Shown here piece after piece: positions 1-11,536 of a DNA stretch of 64,000 nt (its first letter is position 1; every line of letters begins with the position of its first letter). The stretch is taken from NCBI GenBank assembly GCA_944989445.1, contig CALYLW010000730.1, positions 130,110-194,109 of the forward strand, given 5' to 3'. The stretch comes from Ampullaceana balthica (lineage: Eukaryota; Mollusca; Gastropoda; Lymnaeidae). Under the pieces are notes generated by a model. That model had not been told where the DNA came from, searched no databases, and saw only the letters and a list, made by a program, of their open reading frames with translations. Position numbers and translations under genes: made by a program.

Positions 1-68
1 AAATTTTAGAAAATACTGTAGGTACTTTGACAGAAAATTTAAATGAAGTCCAATAGGCTTAAATAATA

Positions 69-1531
69 CAGTCGAACCCACTTACCTCAAGCTTGGTTAG
101 CTCGACCACCCCACTAACTCGACGTTTTTTATTGGAACCGCCAAATTCTCTCTTTGTCTTTGCATTTTTTCATCGGCTAATTCGATTTTTCTAAGTCGCC
201 GAAACCTAATACCTCGAGCACAAAAGAGGGCCAAATTTGCAACTTAACTTGGTTAGCTCGATCCTCGTCAGTTCGCCTAGCAATGCATTTTTAGTTCAAA
301 ATAGTGTTGACATCTCGCATCATCTTCGAGACTTCCGGCTATTGTGTGATTCTACGAGATTTCAATAAAAATTACCGGATGTTATTATCTTCTTTCACTT
401 TCGATCCATGTGTAAATTAGATGTATTCACCCGAGGTGCCCGTAAAGCGGCGTTTTTTCGCAGTGCATGTTATATTATTATTAAACTTAATTCATTTTCT
501 GATGCATTGATCATTTTATTTTTTAAGATAAACGAATATCTTTAGAAATGAAAATAAAGGTTTGTATCGAGAATCGACGGTGGTTTTTATATAATTAAAT
601 AAAAAATTATTATTCTTTTAAAAGTTTGTTGTTGCTTTGTTCATTGTTACCAGTAAGATACGTGACTGTGACACTAACGTGCGTGACGATGAAATCAAAT
701 CATTTTCTTAATATTCCAGTACATGTATATAATATTATTAATATACACTTTTGTAGTTTGAATTCTGATAAGGAATGATTTTTTTAAAAATTCGCTTAGA
801 CTTGTTGCCGGCCGAGGTCTAACACACAGCCCACAGCGTGCTGTGATCAACGGTCAAGGCCGCAATAGTTTTATTTATATTATTACAAGACTGAGGAAAT
901 TCGAGAGCGTTCTGATGGTAACAGATATCCTGCACATCAAAAGCATTAAACTTAAAATTACCATATTGATATGTTTATTTTTTTTTATTCGCTGCTTCGA
1001 AGGGCATTGCAAACGCTAGCGGCTGCGAATGGGGCGAGGCATAAACTTTGACCTTTTAACGCATGCGCAGACAATTGTAAACTGGTAACTTATTTTTAAT
1101 TTAAATGGAATCGAAACATGACAGAGACGTAATCAAAGTCCTTTACTTCGGCATAAATATATAAATATATAAATTCCCGATTAGTCATAACTTTTCCCGA
1201 CTTTCAAGGCCGAGAATTTTTTTAAAGAATTCCCGACTTTTTCACGCTTTCCTGAGTGGGAACCATGGTTATATTTAATTTTTAATCGGTCCTTACAAAC
1301 GAACGGTCATTACAACCTTAGGAAAGAGCGAAGAAATATTAGGATTCCGATACGATTCCGATTAATCGTCACATCACTAATTAACGCTAACTAATTAATC
1401 ACGTACATAAAGAAATTTCAGGCACATGTTAATATTTTGCCGCCATATTGGTTTTCGTTTTAACTCTATCATCGGTTATGTCGACGCCATTTTTCATACC
1501 CCAACGCCTTCGACTTAACCGGTTTTGACTG
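69..1531 (+). mobile_element. TA-flanked non-autonomous DNA transposon, copy 1
   Basis: The element begins CAGTCGAACCC and ends GGTTTTGACTG, giving imperfect terminal inverted repeats (CAGTC at both ends, then related AACC-rich sequence). It is flanked by TA on both sides (67-68 and 1532-1533), as in Tc1/mariner/pogo-type elements. A second full-length copy lies at 19189-20661, and alignment by eye shows the two are near-identical apart from small indels. No transposase reading frame is visible, so it probably moved in trans. The superfamily is inferred only from the TA duplication and the CAGT terminus. Confidence 0.8.
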
Positions 1532-1533
1532 TA

Positions 1534-2973
1534 TATCATTTTAAAGGGCTTGCTAAGACATTTTCAAAAACACCTGTTTTGTCATTCTTTTCTTTTCTAG
1601 GAGTGGAGTTAAGAATTTTTTTGTCAATTTTTTTGGCCCCTAACTTAACAAAAAATTTATTCCAAAACTTGTGACCCACATTTCAAAATTCTGTACCCTT
1701 TCCCTCACAACTTTTTTTAATTTTAGAGATATGGGTATCAAATTTTCAGGAAACATTCACAATCCAATATACAAAACTATGAATAATAAATGTTTAAAGC
1801 AAATCAAGATTTTGAATTTTTTAATTAAATATATTTAAAGGCATGTTGAAAAAAATCATGTTGAAAATTATAACAAAAATACAAATAAATTCAAACATTT
1901 GCATGCCTATTGTATTTTAATTGAACATATGATACAATTAAATCAATAACTAAATTTAAATAGTGGAAGGGTAAGTATTTGACTTTAAAAATAACATTTA
2001 ATGCAAATTATTACAAATTATTTGTTAAAATATACCACACCGACGACGAGGTTTGATTACTAAAATATGAAATTAAAATTAAATTCAACAAATATTTATA
2101 GATTTCAGTATCTCTTTAAAAGATAATAAAAACATTTTCCCTGTCATTTTTCTGAGTAAATAAAAAGTATTCAAATTTCTCAATATGAAATTTATAAGCT
2201 TTGTCATTGTTTTCGACATCTATTTGGCAGTTGAAGAAATTCCGAGTTCTGTTGTTGATTTTGAATATTATTATCTCTTATAATTATAACTATAATTTAC
2301 TTTGTTGTATTATTTAATTTTAATTATTGAGATTTATTTCTGTTGTAAAAATTATTAATTGTTTGTGAAATATCTATGTTCTCATCTTTATAAAAAGAAG
2401 ATGGTGTGTGTCACTTTTTTAAAAAATGTATTATTTTTAAAAAATAATTTTACCTTTCAAAAAATATTAAATTTTAAATAAAAGGATTACATCCCCATTA
2501 TCATTATTAATTTTTAAGGGAAGTATCAGTTTGGACTTAGCATTAGACAAAAATTTAAATTGAATTTTGTAATTGTAATGGATATTAATAATAGTAATAG
2601 TAGAAGTAAATTAAGTAAACCACATTCACATAATAATTACTAGTTAGAGTTAGATTAAATTTAATATTGGTCCATTGGTCATTTGAATGTATTTGTTTTA
2701 CTTAAACTTCCATTGTTTATTATGTAAATAGTTCAATGTGATTATTTGTAATTAATAAATGCCTTGCATATAAATATAAACATAAGTAATGTCAGTGCAG
2801 TGATGGAAATGCTAAGATTAATAATAATACTAAGGGAGGTGACTCGGGTGACAATGGATATTTTCATTTTCCTAGTCTCAACTCATCCCCTTGTAATGCT
2901 TATAACTCTTCATACAGGCTTTTGTTTTTAAAAAAATAAATTGATTAGTGTTTGAAAATGAAATAATTTCAAC
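1534..2973. other. AT-rich intergenic stretch, nothing recognised
   Basis: Long A/T runs, no reading frame of note and no clear repeat structure. It separates the TA element from the 5.3 kb transposon. Confidence 0.6.
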
Positions 2974-2980
2974 CTATAGT

Positions 2981-2992
2981 TAGGCACTCCAA
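2981..2992 (+). repeat. Left terminal inverted repeat of the 5.3 kb transposon
   Basis: TAGGCACTCCAA, an exact reverse complement of 8278-8289, preceded by target duplication CTATAGT at 2974-2980. Confidence 0.85.
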
Positions 2993-3339
2993 CTCAAAAT
3001 TTCAAATACATCTAACACACACAAACAGCATATCATAGGACAGAGCTCACTTTCAGTTTTCCAATGACACCTGGATCATTGTTCTATCTCTTCTAGGAGA
3101 AAAGTTATGAATTTTTAAGTGAATTAATTTTCCTCCTTATTTACCTTTGTAATTAATTCTAAAAACTGTGATCGAAATTTAGCGCTTCGCACACTATTTT
3201 ATTCATAACTTTGTAATTAATGAAGATAGAGCCATGCAATTTGAGGGATACATTAATAACACATACTTAAATAAAAAACACCACAGTAGTTGTGAATTAA
3301 TGAAATATATTTTATAAAACATGGCCATATAAGTGCAAG

Positions 3340-4080
3340 GGGTCATAAGCGACAAATGTCAACAAATTCAGTTTTACTACAAAATAGCATAACTTTCAAA
3401 GTAACAATGTCATAACTGTAGAATTTTCAGTACAAGCATATAATGCACAGCTGAAATTAATGCTAATAAAAGAATAGATTAAATGCAGATCAGATAATTT
3501 ATGCATATTTTTTAAAAATAACATGGATTGCAAATTGAACTCGGCCGACAATTTACATTTAAATGTATAACTTTTAGACTATTAAAGCTTTTGCTATGAA
3601 ATTTTCAGTACTAACAGATAATATACATTAAAAAATAAATGTATATAAATAACACTTATAATGCAAATCAAAAAATTTATGCATATTTTTAAAATTACAA
3701 GTGCACAAAAAGCTAAACACGGCCAACACATTTTAAATTAAAATGTGTAACTTAAAGATTGCAATGAAATTTTCAAAACAGTCATATAATATTTAGTTTA
3801 AAACAATGCATATAAAAAAGAAAATGCAATTCAAGAAATTTTAACAGTTATTAAAAATATTTGTGAGCAGAAAACCGCGCACGGTCGAGACAATTTACAT
3901 TTAAAATTGTAACTTAAACACCAAGAATGCAATTCCTATAAAATTGTTGTAGTTAAAAAAGATAAGTTCAGTGAAAATCAAATAAACATTAAATTCAAAT
4001 GCAGATAGATAACTATGCACATAATTATAAAAATACTTTTACAATAAACAAAATAAAATTACTGTAACTTGCAAATAAAA
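3340..4080. repeat. Degenerate subterminal tandem repeats, period about 170-180 bp
   Basis: Related blocks recur with GAA(A)TTTTCAGTAC- and CATATAAT-like words near 3421, 3599 and 3768, and GGCC(G/A)A followed by CA and ATTTAAA-like words near 3541, 3720 and 3890. They lie between the left TIR and the 3' end of the transposon gene, where many transposons carry transposase-binding subterminal repeats. That role is inference. Confidence 0.55.
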
Positions 4081-4194
4081 ACGTTTTAAAAATTGAGCAC
4101 TTGTGTCCAAGGCAGGATGGCCATCCACAGTAACAGTACAGCAGTATATGGTGTCCTTGTCAATCTGAAAATGAAAGAAAGAAACAAAATTAAA

Positions 4195-5088
4195 TTAAAT
4201 AAAATGAAAGTCACCCATGATAACATCAGAAACTAAATGAGATAATGTAATTTCTTCATGATCTATGTCAGAAAATACTAACTTACAAAATAATTTTCCT
4301 GATTTCCTGACGAACCCAACTAAATCTCCAAAAAACTCTTCTTCCTCCCCATCAACATCCCATGTATGCCTAATCTTCATGGGAAAGCAGTCCGTTCTAC
4401 CAGAGAGTAGCATGGACAGCTTTTCCTTAACGTTCTGACATAGTCCATCAAAAATTACATCATTCAACCCTCCATCAATTTCTAATAAAGGTCTTACTCT
4501 CTTCTCTAACTTATTCCTCTCTCCCTGTTCCCTCTTCTGTCCCACCGCTATCTGACGTGCTATCTTAACACCCTTCATATGGTTATCCCGACCCTTTAAA
4601 ATAATCCTAGATTTACTGGCTTCTCCAATAGCAAACTTAATGAGGCCCTCTTGCTCTACAATAGGTTTAGCCATTAACCAATCCAAAGTTTTATTCACCA
4701 TTCCCTTAACCTTAGAATCAATAAACCCAGTTGAAGCATTAGGGGCTCTTTTAAATTGTGCATCAACCATCCCTAAAACCCTCTCACTATGTACATTATG
4801 AACAGGGGCTGATGAGGTCAGGGCCATTAATTCTGCTGATGGAGTAGCCAGTTCCCCAACAAGATAATCCTGAAGCTGTCTGTTTAAGACTGATACAAAT
4901 CCTAAAGACAGAATAGAAACTGTCTCAAAAAATCGTGGACACGGTTGGTAGTTCTGGCTCCTCAGCTCAAGCAGCACATCATCCTCGTCAATAGGTAGAT
5001 TGAACACGTCCTCCTCTCTCGTCATTATCAGTCCAGGGTGTTTGTTGATCTCCTCCAGGCTGGCTATGCATGTCCTCATGTGTGGTAT
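4195..5088 (-). CDS. Transposase-like gene, exon 4 (C-terminal)
   Basis: Acceptor GAACAG|ATACCA; runs 297 codons to a stop at 4195. Contains the HSERVLGMVDAQFKR segment, a basic region (GQKREQGERNKLEKR) and an acidic EEEEFFGDLVGF segment. Confidence 0.75.
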   Translation of the reverse strand: MPHMRTCIASLEEINKHPGLIMTREEDVFNLPIDEDDVLLELRSQNYQPCPRFFETVSILSLGFVSVLNRQLQDYLVGELATPSAELMALTSSAPVHNVHSERVLGMVDAQFKRAPNASTGFIDSKVKGMVNKTLDWLMAKPIVEQEGLIKFAIGEASKSRIILKGRDNHMKGVKIARQIAVGQKREQGERNKLEKRVRPLLEIDGGLNDVIFDGLCQNVKEKLSMLLSGRTDCFPMKIRHTWDVDGEEEEFFGDLVGFVRKSGKLFCKLVFSDIDHEEITLSHLVSDVIMGDFHFI

Positions 5089-7415
5089 CTGTTCATTTAA
5101 CATTTAACAAAATAAAGCAATGTCATAAACAAGTGGCTATAATTTTATTTTTTTTTAAAGACAAAGTTCAAGATATTTAAGTTCAAACCTTATGTAGACA
5201 AAAGTAATTATACTCACCATCTCCAAATGCTTTAAGCCCCTTGAGTTTTTGTAGAACTGAGTCATCCAGGGTCCGGTCAAAAGTTTTCCAAAAAGACCTA
5301 AGAACAAACAAATTCACCAAGAATTTAAAAAATATTAAAGGGGGCCTCATATCATTAAAATGTACTTTTCTTTTCTACTTTATTATTTTTTTTAAAAAGT
5401 GTATTATAAATTTACCTAAGACTCGAAGTTGAATCAAAATGTCAGTATTCCATATGTCACTCAAAAGGGCTGTCCTTAATTTTGTAGACATGCAGTATTT
5501 TTTTAAGTACTGGGCCAGTGATTCTTTGATTTTAAAAATGACTCCAGCCAGATGAAATAAAATGTGCAACCTATTGCCCACATAGCGAGGAAGGATTCCA
5601 GGTTTTAAATTTTCCTTCTCCAGGAATGCCGTCAGCCCTGCAGGATCACCAGATGACATCTTATACCTGTGGGGAAAATAGAAAAAATGTTAAGTTCTTC
5701 ATGTGCTTTCATTCACCTCTGAAACTAATTATTTTATGAATTATATAAATATAACTGTCTCACAAATAAAAAATCAGCTATGTGTAAACAGTTATTGATA
5801 AAATGTACCTGAGCTTAGAAATTGCGCGAATCAAATTTCCAGCACTTCCATCGCTCCCATATGACAGGCCAGAGAGATTCCATGAAGCATCAAGAATCTT
5901 GCACTGCTTACGTGCTTCGGAAGCCAATCCTTCTAGGGGATGTAGATTGCACTTTAACTGAACTAGCTTTTTATTCAGTATATCCCCTAGCTGCACTGAC
6001 ACGCAGCTATTGACCTTTGCCCTGTCAGTGAGAGTGGAACTGAAGGATTGCAGTATTTTGTGAAGAACTATATGCTGATCCTCTTTGTGGTACACCGAAA
6101 ACAAGGTGGCAAGATCTTGAAGGGAATTCACGATCTGGTGCAGGTAATCCTCTGTTTTTCCTCCAGGAACTCCTGCCACTTCAATCGTCAGATTTTGATT
6201 ACCTGTGGAGATGTGGCAAGCATTGTAGTGCTGCCCATCTATTGGTGTGGAGTCCCACGAAAAGGTGAGGTTTGTCGACTCATACATGACCTCTGCCACC
6301 TGGATGTCTGACAATATACCTATCTCTAGAGCCATGTTTGCTGTCGTTGACGTTCCAGGTACGTCAGACAGCTCCTTTCCCGTTAATTCTTTCACTGCGA
6401 AAGCTATAACTGCCCCAGCTCTCTCAATGGGCACTTGGTGCAAGAGGCAGTTATAGATGCACTTTCGAATTGGTGCTGTGTAGGTCTTCCTCTGCACTTT
6501 TTTGGGAGTCGGTGAATGTTTCGATGTTGTTGGAATGGCTTCCTCACTTGCCGTCTCCATAAAACTGTCTATCCTGAGGAGAGCTGCTTGTCTTTCACAG
6601 TTCGCTGCTTTCAAAGATTCTTTCAAAGCAGTCAGTTGCCTGCGAAGAATCGAAACCTGGCGCCCTAACATTTTGTTTTGTCTCTCCAACTTTGAAATCT
6701 TTGCCATACATTCCTGACTGGTACAGCTTATAGGAGTTTGATGCTGAACTTGTCGTAAATCACATTTCAACGCTTTGTTTTCGAGCTTAAGTTTATTTAT
6801 AATGTCACTTTTCCTTTTAAATGACTGATTGAGAACTCGCTTGTCAAAGCGCTTGGAAAGCTCTTTAACCTTAGCATTTGTATCTCTAAGCCTTTCCACA
6901 ATCCGTCTGCATTTGGAGTGGCTTTCTTCTCTGAGAGAAGGGCATTTCCCACAATCTGTTCTTAATTTTTTAATAGGGGGTGAATTTAGAACAGTCTCTT
7001 CAATGTTGTCACCACTTAGGCTTAGGGTAATGTCAGGAATCAATTGCCTCTTCTTTGATTGCAGTATACAAACAGGCTGCAGTAACAATTCTTCAATAAG
7101 ATGCCAGTCTCTGGCAATATTCATCTTGTAGCGTTTAAGTTTATTCAATAAGTTATTTGCACTGGATTTTGCAGCTGCTTTATTTGTCACATAATTGCTG
7201 TCAGATTCTTTGAAATATTGAACAAGCGTGTCCGCAGTTTTTGTTAAAATCTTTCCATTGCTGAAATGCACATGGACAATGTAACCATTCCTGCAACGTT
7301 TAGTTAGTGCATCCTCTGCAAAGCTTAACACAAAATTGTCTAAGTCTTTCTGTGTTTTTTTAACAATAACATCAGTATCAGTTAATTCAACTTGAGTGAC
7401 TTCAACTTCAGCCAT
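4195..7415 (-). CDS. Transposase-like protein of the 5.3 kb element (four exons, about 943 aa)
   Basis: Minus-strand join of 7415-5809, 5666-5416, 5297-5218 and 5088-4195. Every junction is GT-AG and phases agree (2, 1, 0), giving 2,832 nt with no internal stop. The start ATG has an AAAATGG context. Residues about 165-285 are Lys/Leu/Glu-rich and probably coiled coil. The central part carries WDST (D388), TDRAKVN (D464), an LHPLEG motif (492-496) and SDGSAGN (521-527). Exon 4 carries an HSER motif (E748) resembling the SER/VER motif that supplies the third acidic residue in hAT-type transposases. I recall similar uncharacterised multicopy proteins in corals and molluscs. A D388-D464-E748 triad is inference. 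A further 3' exon at about 4080-4166 (good acceptor CATTTTCAG) is possible, but no in-frame donor is convincing. Confidence 0.75.
5218..5297 (-). CDS. Transposase-like gene, exon 3
   Basis: An 80-nt exon, acceptor GTTCTTAG|GTC and donor GAGATG|GTGAGT, encoding LFGKLLTGPWMTQFYKN and the residues after it. It is in phase with both neighbours. Confidence 0.75.
5416..5666 (-). CDS. Transposase-like gene, exon 2
   Basis: Acceptor CCCCACAG|GTATAAG and donor GTCTTAG|GTAAAT. Encodes a conserved-looking block containing GDPAGL, PRYVGNRLH and LFHLAGVIF. Confidence 0.8.
5809..7415 (-). CDS. Transposase-like gene, exon 1
   Basis: Encodes residues 1-535 plus two bases: N-terminal region, coiled coil, and the WDST and TDRAKVN motifs. 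The donor reads CTCAG|GTACAT. Confidence 0.8.
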
Positions 7416-8277
7416 TTTTAATTGAGAGAATTAAAAAGCCAAGTGACAAGACGACAAGAAGATAAACAAATGATAATACTGAAAAAAAAATAATGAAAGT
7501 TACCAATTCCTTTGTCTTAAAAAATTACTGCTGGGTAAAAAAGTTAAATTTAACTATACTAATCCTAGTACAGTAAAACTACTATGGGCTTTGGTAACTA
7601 ATACAAACTACGGGGGGGGGATTCTTGTTTGAACAAATTAATTCGGTATTATTATAGTATTTCATTACAATTGATCTAGCTATTTTATGACAAATTACAT
7701 TTTTTCTTTTACAAATATTTTGTTTTATCTGTACAAAATCTCCAAATATCAATTAAGCATGTCTTAAATTCATTTAGACTATTCTACTTTAAACTGAATA
7801 TAATCAAATAACTCAATCTCCCTGTCTTAAAAAAAAATTTAAAAAAAAAGATGGCCGCCATTTATCCGATTACAAAAAAGTACGTGGGTTATCACCTGGA
7901 GGACCTTATTATTAATTTTCCAAGCGGTCGGTGATGTTTAAAATAAATGCATTAGATCAGGAAATGAATAAGCTTTCTATTCAATACAAGATCTAACCTA
8001 AACAGTCACAATTAAGGGGAAATTTGACAGAGTTTCCACTTACCAAAAGTATAAGCTCCAATTGTTCATCGAAAGAATGGTCCAAATGACACAATATTTA
8101 TACCCTCGTGATCGGAAATCTTTGGCGAAAAAAGTTTAGTTTGAATTCGAGTTATTTTTAGAAAATGACGCATAAGAGAGACAAAGACCGACGCATACCG
8201 AAAACCCGCCATTCACAACACGTCACAGTGCCGCACCCCGCTTAGCCCGCCGTTTTCTTCGGCGCGCGCGGCGAGTA
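7416..8277 (-). promoter_or_regulatory. 5' region of the transposon gene (promoter expected, not defined)
   Basis: Non-coding stretch between the start codon and the right TIR. The outermost part (8200-8277) is GC-rich with GCGCGCGCGG, unlike the AT-rich surroundings, and would suit a promoter. No TATA box or start site is assigned. Confidence 0.35.
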
Positions 8278-8289
8278 TTGGAGTGCCTA
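8278..8289 (-). repeat. Right terminal inverted repeat of the 5.3 kb transposon
   Basis: TTGGAGTGCCTA, exact reverse complement of the left end, followed by target duplication CTATAGT at 8290-8296. Confidence 0.85.
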
Positions 8290-8296
8290 CTATAGT

Positions 8297-9680
8297 TAAC
8301 AGCTATAATCCTTAAGCCTTAAGTCCATAGGAATTTATAATTTAATAATTTAGCTTTCATATGTACATAGCGACTAATAGAATAAATCTCTCGCCGCTCA
8401 AACGCACAACTTGTTTCATAATTGTATCGACATTATCAACAAAATGTGCCCTCTACGACGTCTACGTCACTGATGACGAAGTACACAAATAACCACTAAT
8501 CGTAACGTAAGCGCAAAAGACCGTCGCCATCCATATTGGACATGCCGGAAAAACAAAAACGGCGATTTTTTCGACATCCGCAGAACGATGCGCGACCGAG
8601 TATCGATGTAACTTAAAATAAACCTATATAAATTTTGGCTAAAGCAAAGATTACGGTGCTCTCATCTATTTACATTGTTGATATGGCAGAGCGTAGCGTA
8701 CTTCCGGGAATGGAATTATGTATTCATGCGACTATAATTTATATTGAGGAAGGGAAGAGAACATTGTTTTCTTCCGTCAATGATTAGACTAGTGCAAGAC
8801 AGGCATTAAACAAGTAGGCGAGAGCCGCAGGCACGAGCGCATGGGCTAACATGAAGTAATCCGGAGCATAATCTAGTTTTTATTTCAATGGTTATGATTC
8901 AGCAATAGAATTATTTATAATTTAAATAATTTCTAGGCACTACTTTTGCCGCCATCTTTGTCACGTGTTGACAACAAAGATGGCGGCAAAAGTACCATAG
9001 AAAAGGGAGCACCGCTCTCTTTGCTTTTACCAAAATTTTAAAAGGAATTAATTTAGAATATTGGCTAAATAAAGCAAAGAAGACAGTGCGCTCAACTATG
9101 ACTATTTACATTGATAACATGAACATTGTTAAGGCAGAGCGTTTACTTCTGGGAATGAAATGTATTTTTACACATTTAAAAGGGAATAAGTGCAATTATT
9201 TTTATCCATAAATGCCATAAACGTAATTAAGGTTGTATTTTTAGTTTTTAGGGTCTGGGTTAAGTTTGTTTAAGTTTAAGACATTTATCTTAAGACTTAA
9301 GTCTAAGTCATAAGTCGTTTAAGTTAATTTGTCTATTTTGTAAATTAAAATAGAAGAAAACAAATATAGCAGCCGAAAATACCATTTATCGAGCGCTCCG
9401 TTTTCTATGCTTTTACCAAAATACTTTATCACGATTAATCAAAAACCTTTTCTTCGTCAGGTCCTTCCTCTAAATCAGATTTATATCTCCAAAGTCTCCG
9501 TATTGTGTCTGCGTCAGCCATTTTTTAACTTCCAGCTGTTGACAAAGTTCCTTTTCTGCAGTTGTGAAAATAGTTGCCAGTTCCATCTTTCAAATCTCCC
9601 CAGCGATGTTAAAATAATTTCCCGAAGATTTCCCAAGCTAAGAAAATTGTGAGTATTTTTTAATTTTATTCTTTAATTAC
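8297..9680. other. Intergenic; contains a diverged duplication
   Basis: No gene seen. Two diverged copies of a block of about 130 bp occur at about 8630-8760 and 9050-9180 (shared words GGCTAAA, TATTTACATTG, GGCAGAGCGT, CTTC(C/T)GGGAATG). An inverted repeat lies between them (8941-8994). Confidence 0.5.
8941..8994. repeat. Perfect inverted repeat with 21-bp arms
   Basis: Arms 8941-8961 and 8974-8994 are exact reverse complements (core CTTTTGCCGCCATCTTTGT), with a 12-nt spacer containing CACGTG. It would form a strong hairpin. It may be a transposon remnant; no function is assigned. Confidence 0.8.
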
Positions 9681-9846
9681 AGACGCTCCTTTTGTGCAGA
9701 AGATTATTGCGTCCTACGTTCTTATGAGAACATCATGCTGGTCTGTTTATGCAGCATTCACAGGCCATGGCAATAGGGGGGGGGGTGTGGAACAATGACC
9801 ACCGCCTTTGTTTCCCTTAGCCTTAACATTAGCAAGTGTCAGGTAC
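9681..9846 (-). mobile_element. tRNA-type SINE fragment (3' part)
   Basis: Starts CAGACGCTCC and runs through GCAGAAGATTATTGCGTCC, matching the tail half of the SINEs at 23521-23815 and 24569-24836. It is cut at GGTACCC by the GGCCGG element that follows. Confidence 0.65.
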
Positions 9847-9847
9847 C

Positions 9848-10034
9848 CAGGGCCGGCCTTAGGCCACTGCAACCTTTGCGGCCGCAGTGGGCCCCGCGCT
9901 TCCATAGGCCCCGCCTATCTTAATTTTCACTTATTATCCTTATTGATTCCTTATCCTTACCCAAACTGGGCCCCACGTAATCCGCTTCGCATACTAAGCC
10001 GCATAGGGCCCCGCAATTGCTAAGACCGGCCATA
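9848..10034. mobile_element. Short GC-rich element with GGCCGG termini
   Basis: Begins CAGGGCCGGCCTTAG and ends CTAAGACCGGCCATA, an imperfect inverted terminal repeat. The interior is GC-rich with repeated GGGCCCC words. No convincing target duplication was found. Probably a MITE. Confidence 0.55.
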
Positions 10035-10088
10035 ACTCACAAATATACACACATATGATATAACTATTGTAATAAGTAGTATAGTTCA

Positions 10089-10130
10089 CAGACGCTCCTT
10101 CTATACAGAAGATTATTCCTTGGTTCATGG
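10089..10130 (-). mobile_element. SINE tail fragment
   Basis: CAGACGCTCCTTCTATACAG and following bases match the SINE tail seen elsewhere in the window; only about 40 bp survive. Confidence 0.5.
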
Positions 10131-10385
10131 AAAAGAAAGGACGCACACATTGTATATATTTTATAAAATATATAGCGAATACTATTATAATTCTTTAAGA
10201 AAAAAATATTGTTAAAAATGGCTTACTATCAAAGAACAGAAAAACTTTTTAAAAAAATAATAAAATTATTGAATTATTCTTAATATTAAAGTGCTTCACA
10301 CGTCCCAATGCACTCAGTATGACACGCGAACTGGGTATTTTCTGGGTTCCCTAGACATTCCAATTACCCCTCATTTGATGTAGAT

Positions 10386-10637
10386 CAGTTCTTCTCAAAC
10401 TTATTATTAGTATGGTGGACCGACATGAATGTTTCCATTGAACCAGGGGGAGGTGAACTACTTTTCCTGCAAAGACGTGGTATGTTATTTATTTTTTTGT
10501 TCCATTTATGTACTAATTGCCGAAAAATTGACATATTCTATAGGCTGACTGCCGAAGGTTGCAAAAGTATATTTTTCTGTCCAAATCTTGACTTGATGAC
10601 TTCTGCGGACCGGCGGATGGGTCACTGAGAATCACTG
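10386..10637. mobile_element. hAT-type MITE with 8-bp target duplication
   Basis: Starts CAGTTCTTCTCAAAC and ends GAGAATCACTG, a hAT-type inverted repeat. Flanked by exact ATGTAGAT at 10378-10385 and 10638-10645. The interior contains GGACCGGCGGA-like sequence also found in the MITE at 22593-22776. Confidence 0.8.
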
Positions 10638-10645
10638 ATGTAGAT

Positions 10646-11536
10646 CACGGGTTCGCAACCTATGGGTTTTCTGAGGGGGTCGCCAGCTTGTACAGTGAAT
10701 CAACCAAAAGTTCACCATATTGAAATTTTTATTTTTAATTGAATTTGAATCTTGAGTTTTTATGTTCTACTGTGAATCGTGTTTTGGATATGAAAGATTA
10801 CATTGGTACAATGTATATTTTAAAGACAAATACTGCTTGAAAAAAGTAGCATATTTATTAGAACATCGAAATAGGTTTATTAACATGAAACTTTAAGGAA
10901 AGGAAAACGAATATTATCACATTTTACGATAGTCTCAAAGCATTTTTATCAAGCTGCAAAAGTTACTAAAAAATATAAATCTTAGATGCATTGACATGTT
11001 TAAGAAACCCTGAAGTGTGGTAGATGAATCTGAAGGTGAAATAAATGAAAATCTGAAAGATGAGATTACTGGTCATCTATAATCCCTTGAAATCCAGCAT
11101 TCACTGTAAATTACAAGATGAATTCTTGGATTTCCAGAATGATTCCTCTGCAAGCAACTTGCTTAATAAAAAATTGCTCACACAATTCTGGTGTGGTATG
11201 TATCAATCACACCAAAATGACACTATGTTTGCCTTTCCAGAATCTCATTTTGTGCCTGCATATGTAATCAACAGAAATAAATGAATTAATTGTTGAGAAT
11301 GACATTAGGTTCATGTTAACTAAAACTCACATGCAAATTTTGGGTCTGGTTAGTAACATGAACTTTTAACCATCACAACAAATTAGTTGTTAAACAAATT
11401 TAAAATAAAATTGTATTAAAAATATTTTCTTTGTTTAAAAATATCTAATTAAAAATTTTCAATTGTGTCTGGGTTCATGGGTCACTTGATTTTTATAAAA
11501 AGAGGTCGCTCCTGAAAAATGTTACGAACCTATGAA
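10646..11536 (+). mobile_element. Decayed hAT element abutting the previous MITE
   Basis: Starts CACGGGTTCGCAACCT and ends with the inverse-related GTTACGAACCTATG. The flanks are ATGTAGAT (10638-10645, shared with the MITE) and ATGTAGAC (11537-11544). It carries a transposase remnant (11030-11340). The older hAT appears to have made the duplication, and the MITE then landed on the same octamer. Confidence 0.65.
11030..11340 (+). pseudogene. hAT transposase C-terminal remnant
   Basis: A reading frame contains DEFLDFQNDSSASNLLNKK followed by LLTQFWCGMYQSHQN. These resemble the FxDLxNDSSAR...LxxFWC signature of SCAND3/ZBED-type hAT transposases. After a frame break comes ENDIRFMLTKTHMQIL, like the family's ENDLRLALSKT. 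Stops and frameshifts and the lack of an N-terminal half show that it is dead. Confidence 0.6.

Larger units (their letters stand above)
2981..8289 (-). mobile_element. Complete-looking autonomous TIR DNA transposon, unclassified
   Basis: A 5,309-bp element with a perfect 12-bp terminal inverted repeat: TAGGCACTCCAA at 2981-2992 and its reverse complement at 8278-8289. It is flanked by a direct repeat CTATAGT (2974-2980 and 8290-8296), the expected 7-bp target-site duplication; an 8-bp reading with one mismatch is also possible. Inside, on the minus strand, is one spliced gene (4195-7415) for a large transposase-like protein, with an 874-bp 5' region and a repeat-rich 3' region. The intact frame, exact TIRs and exact target duplication suggest a fairly recent insertion. 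Superfamily is not assigned: hAT-like elements usually make 8-bp duplications, and I do not recognise these termini. Confidence 0.85.

Noticed and set aside
5822..7131. Several plus-strand frames
   Set aside because: They are antisense shadows of transposase exon 1.
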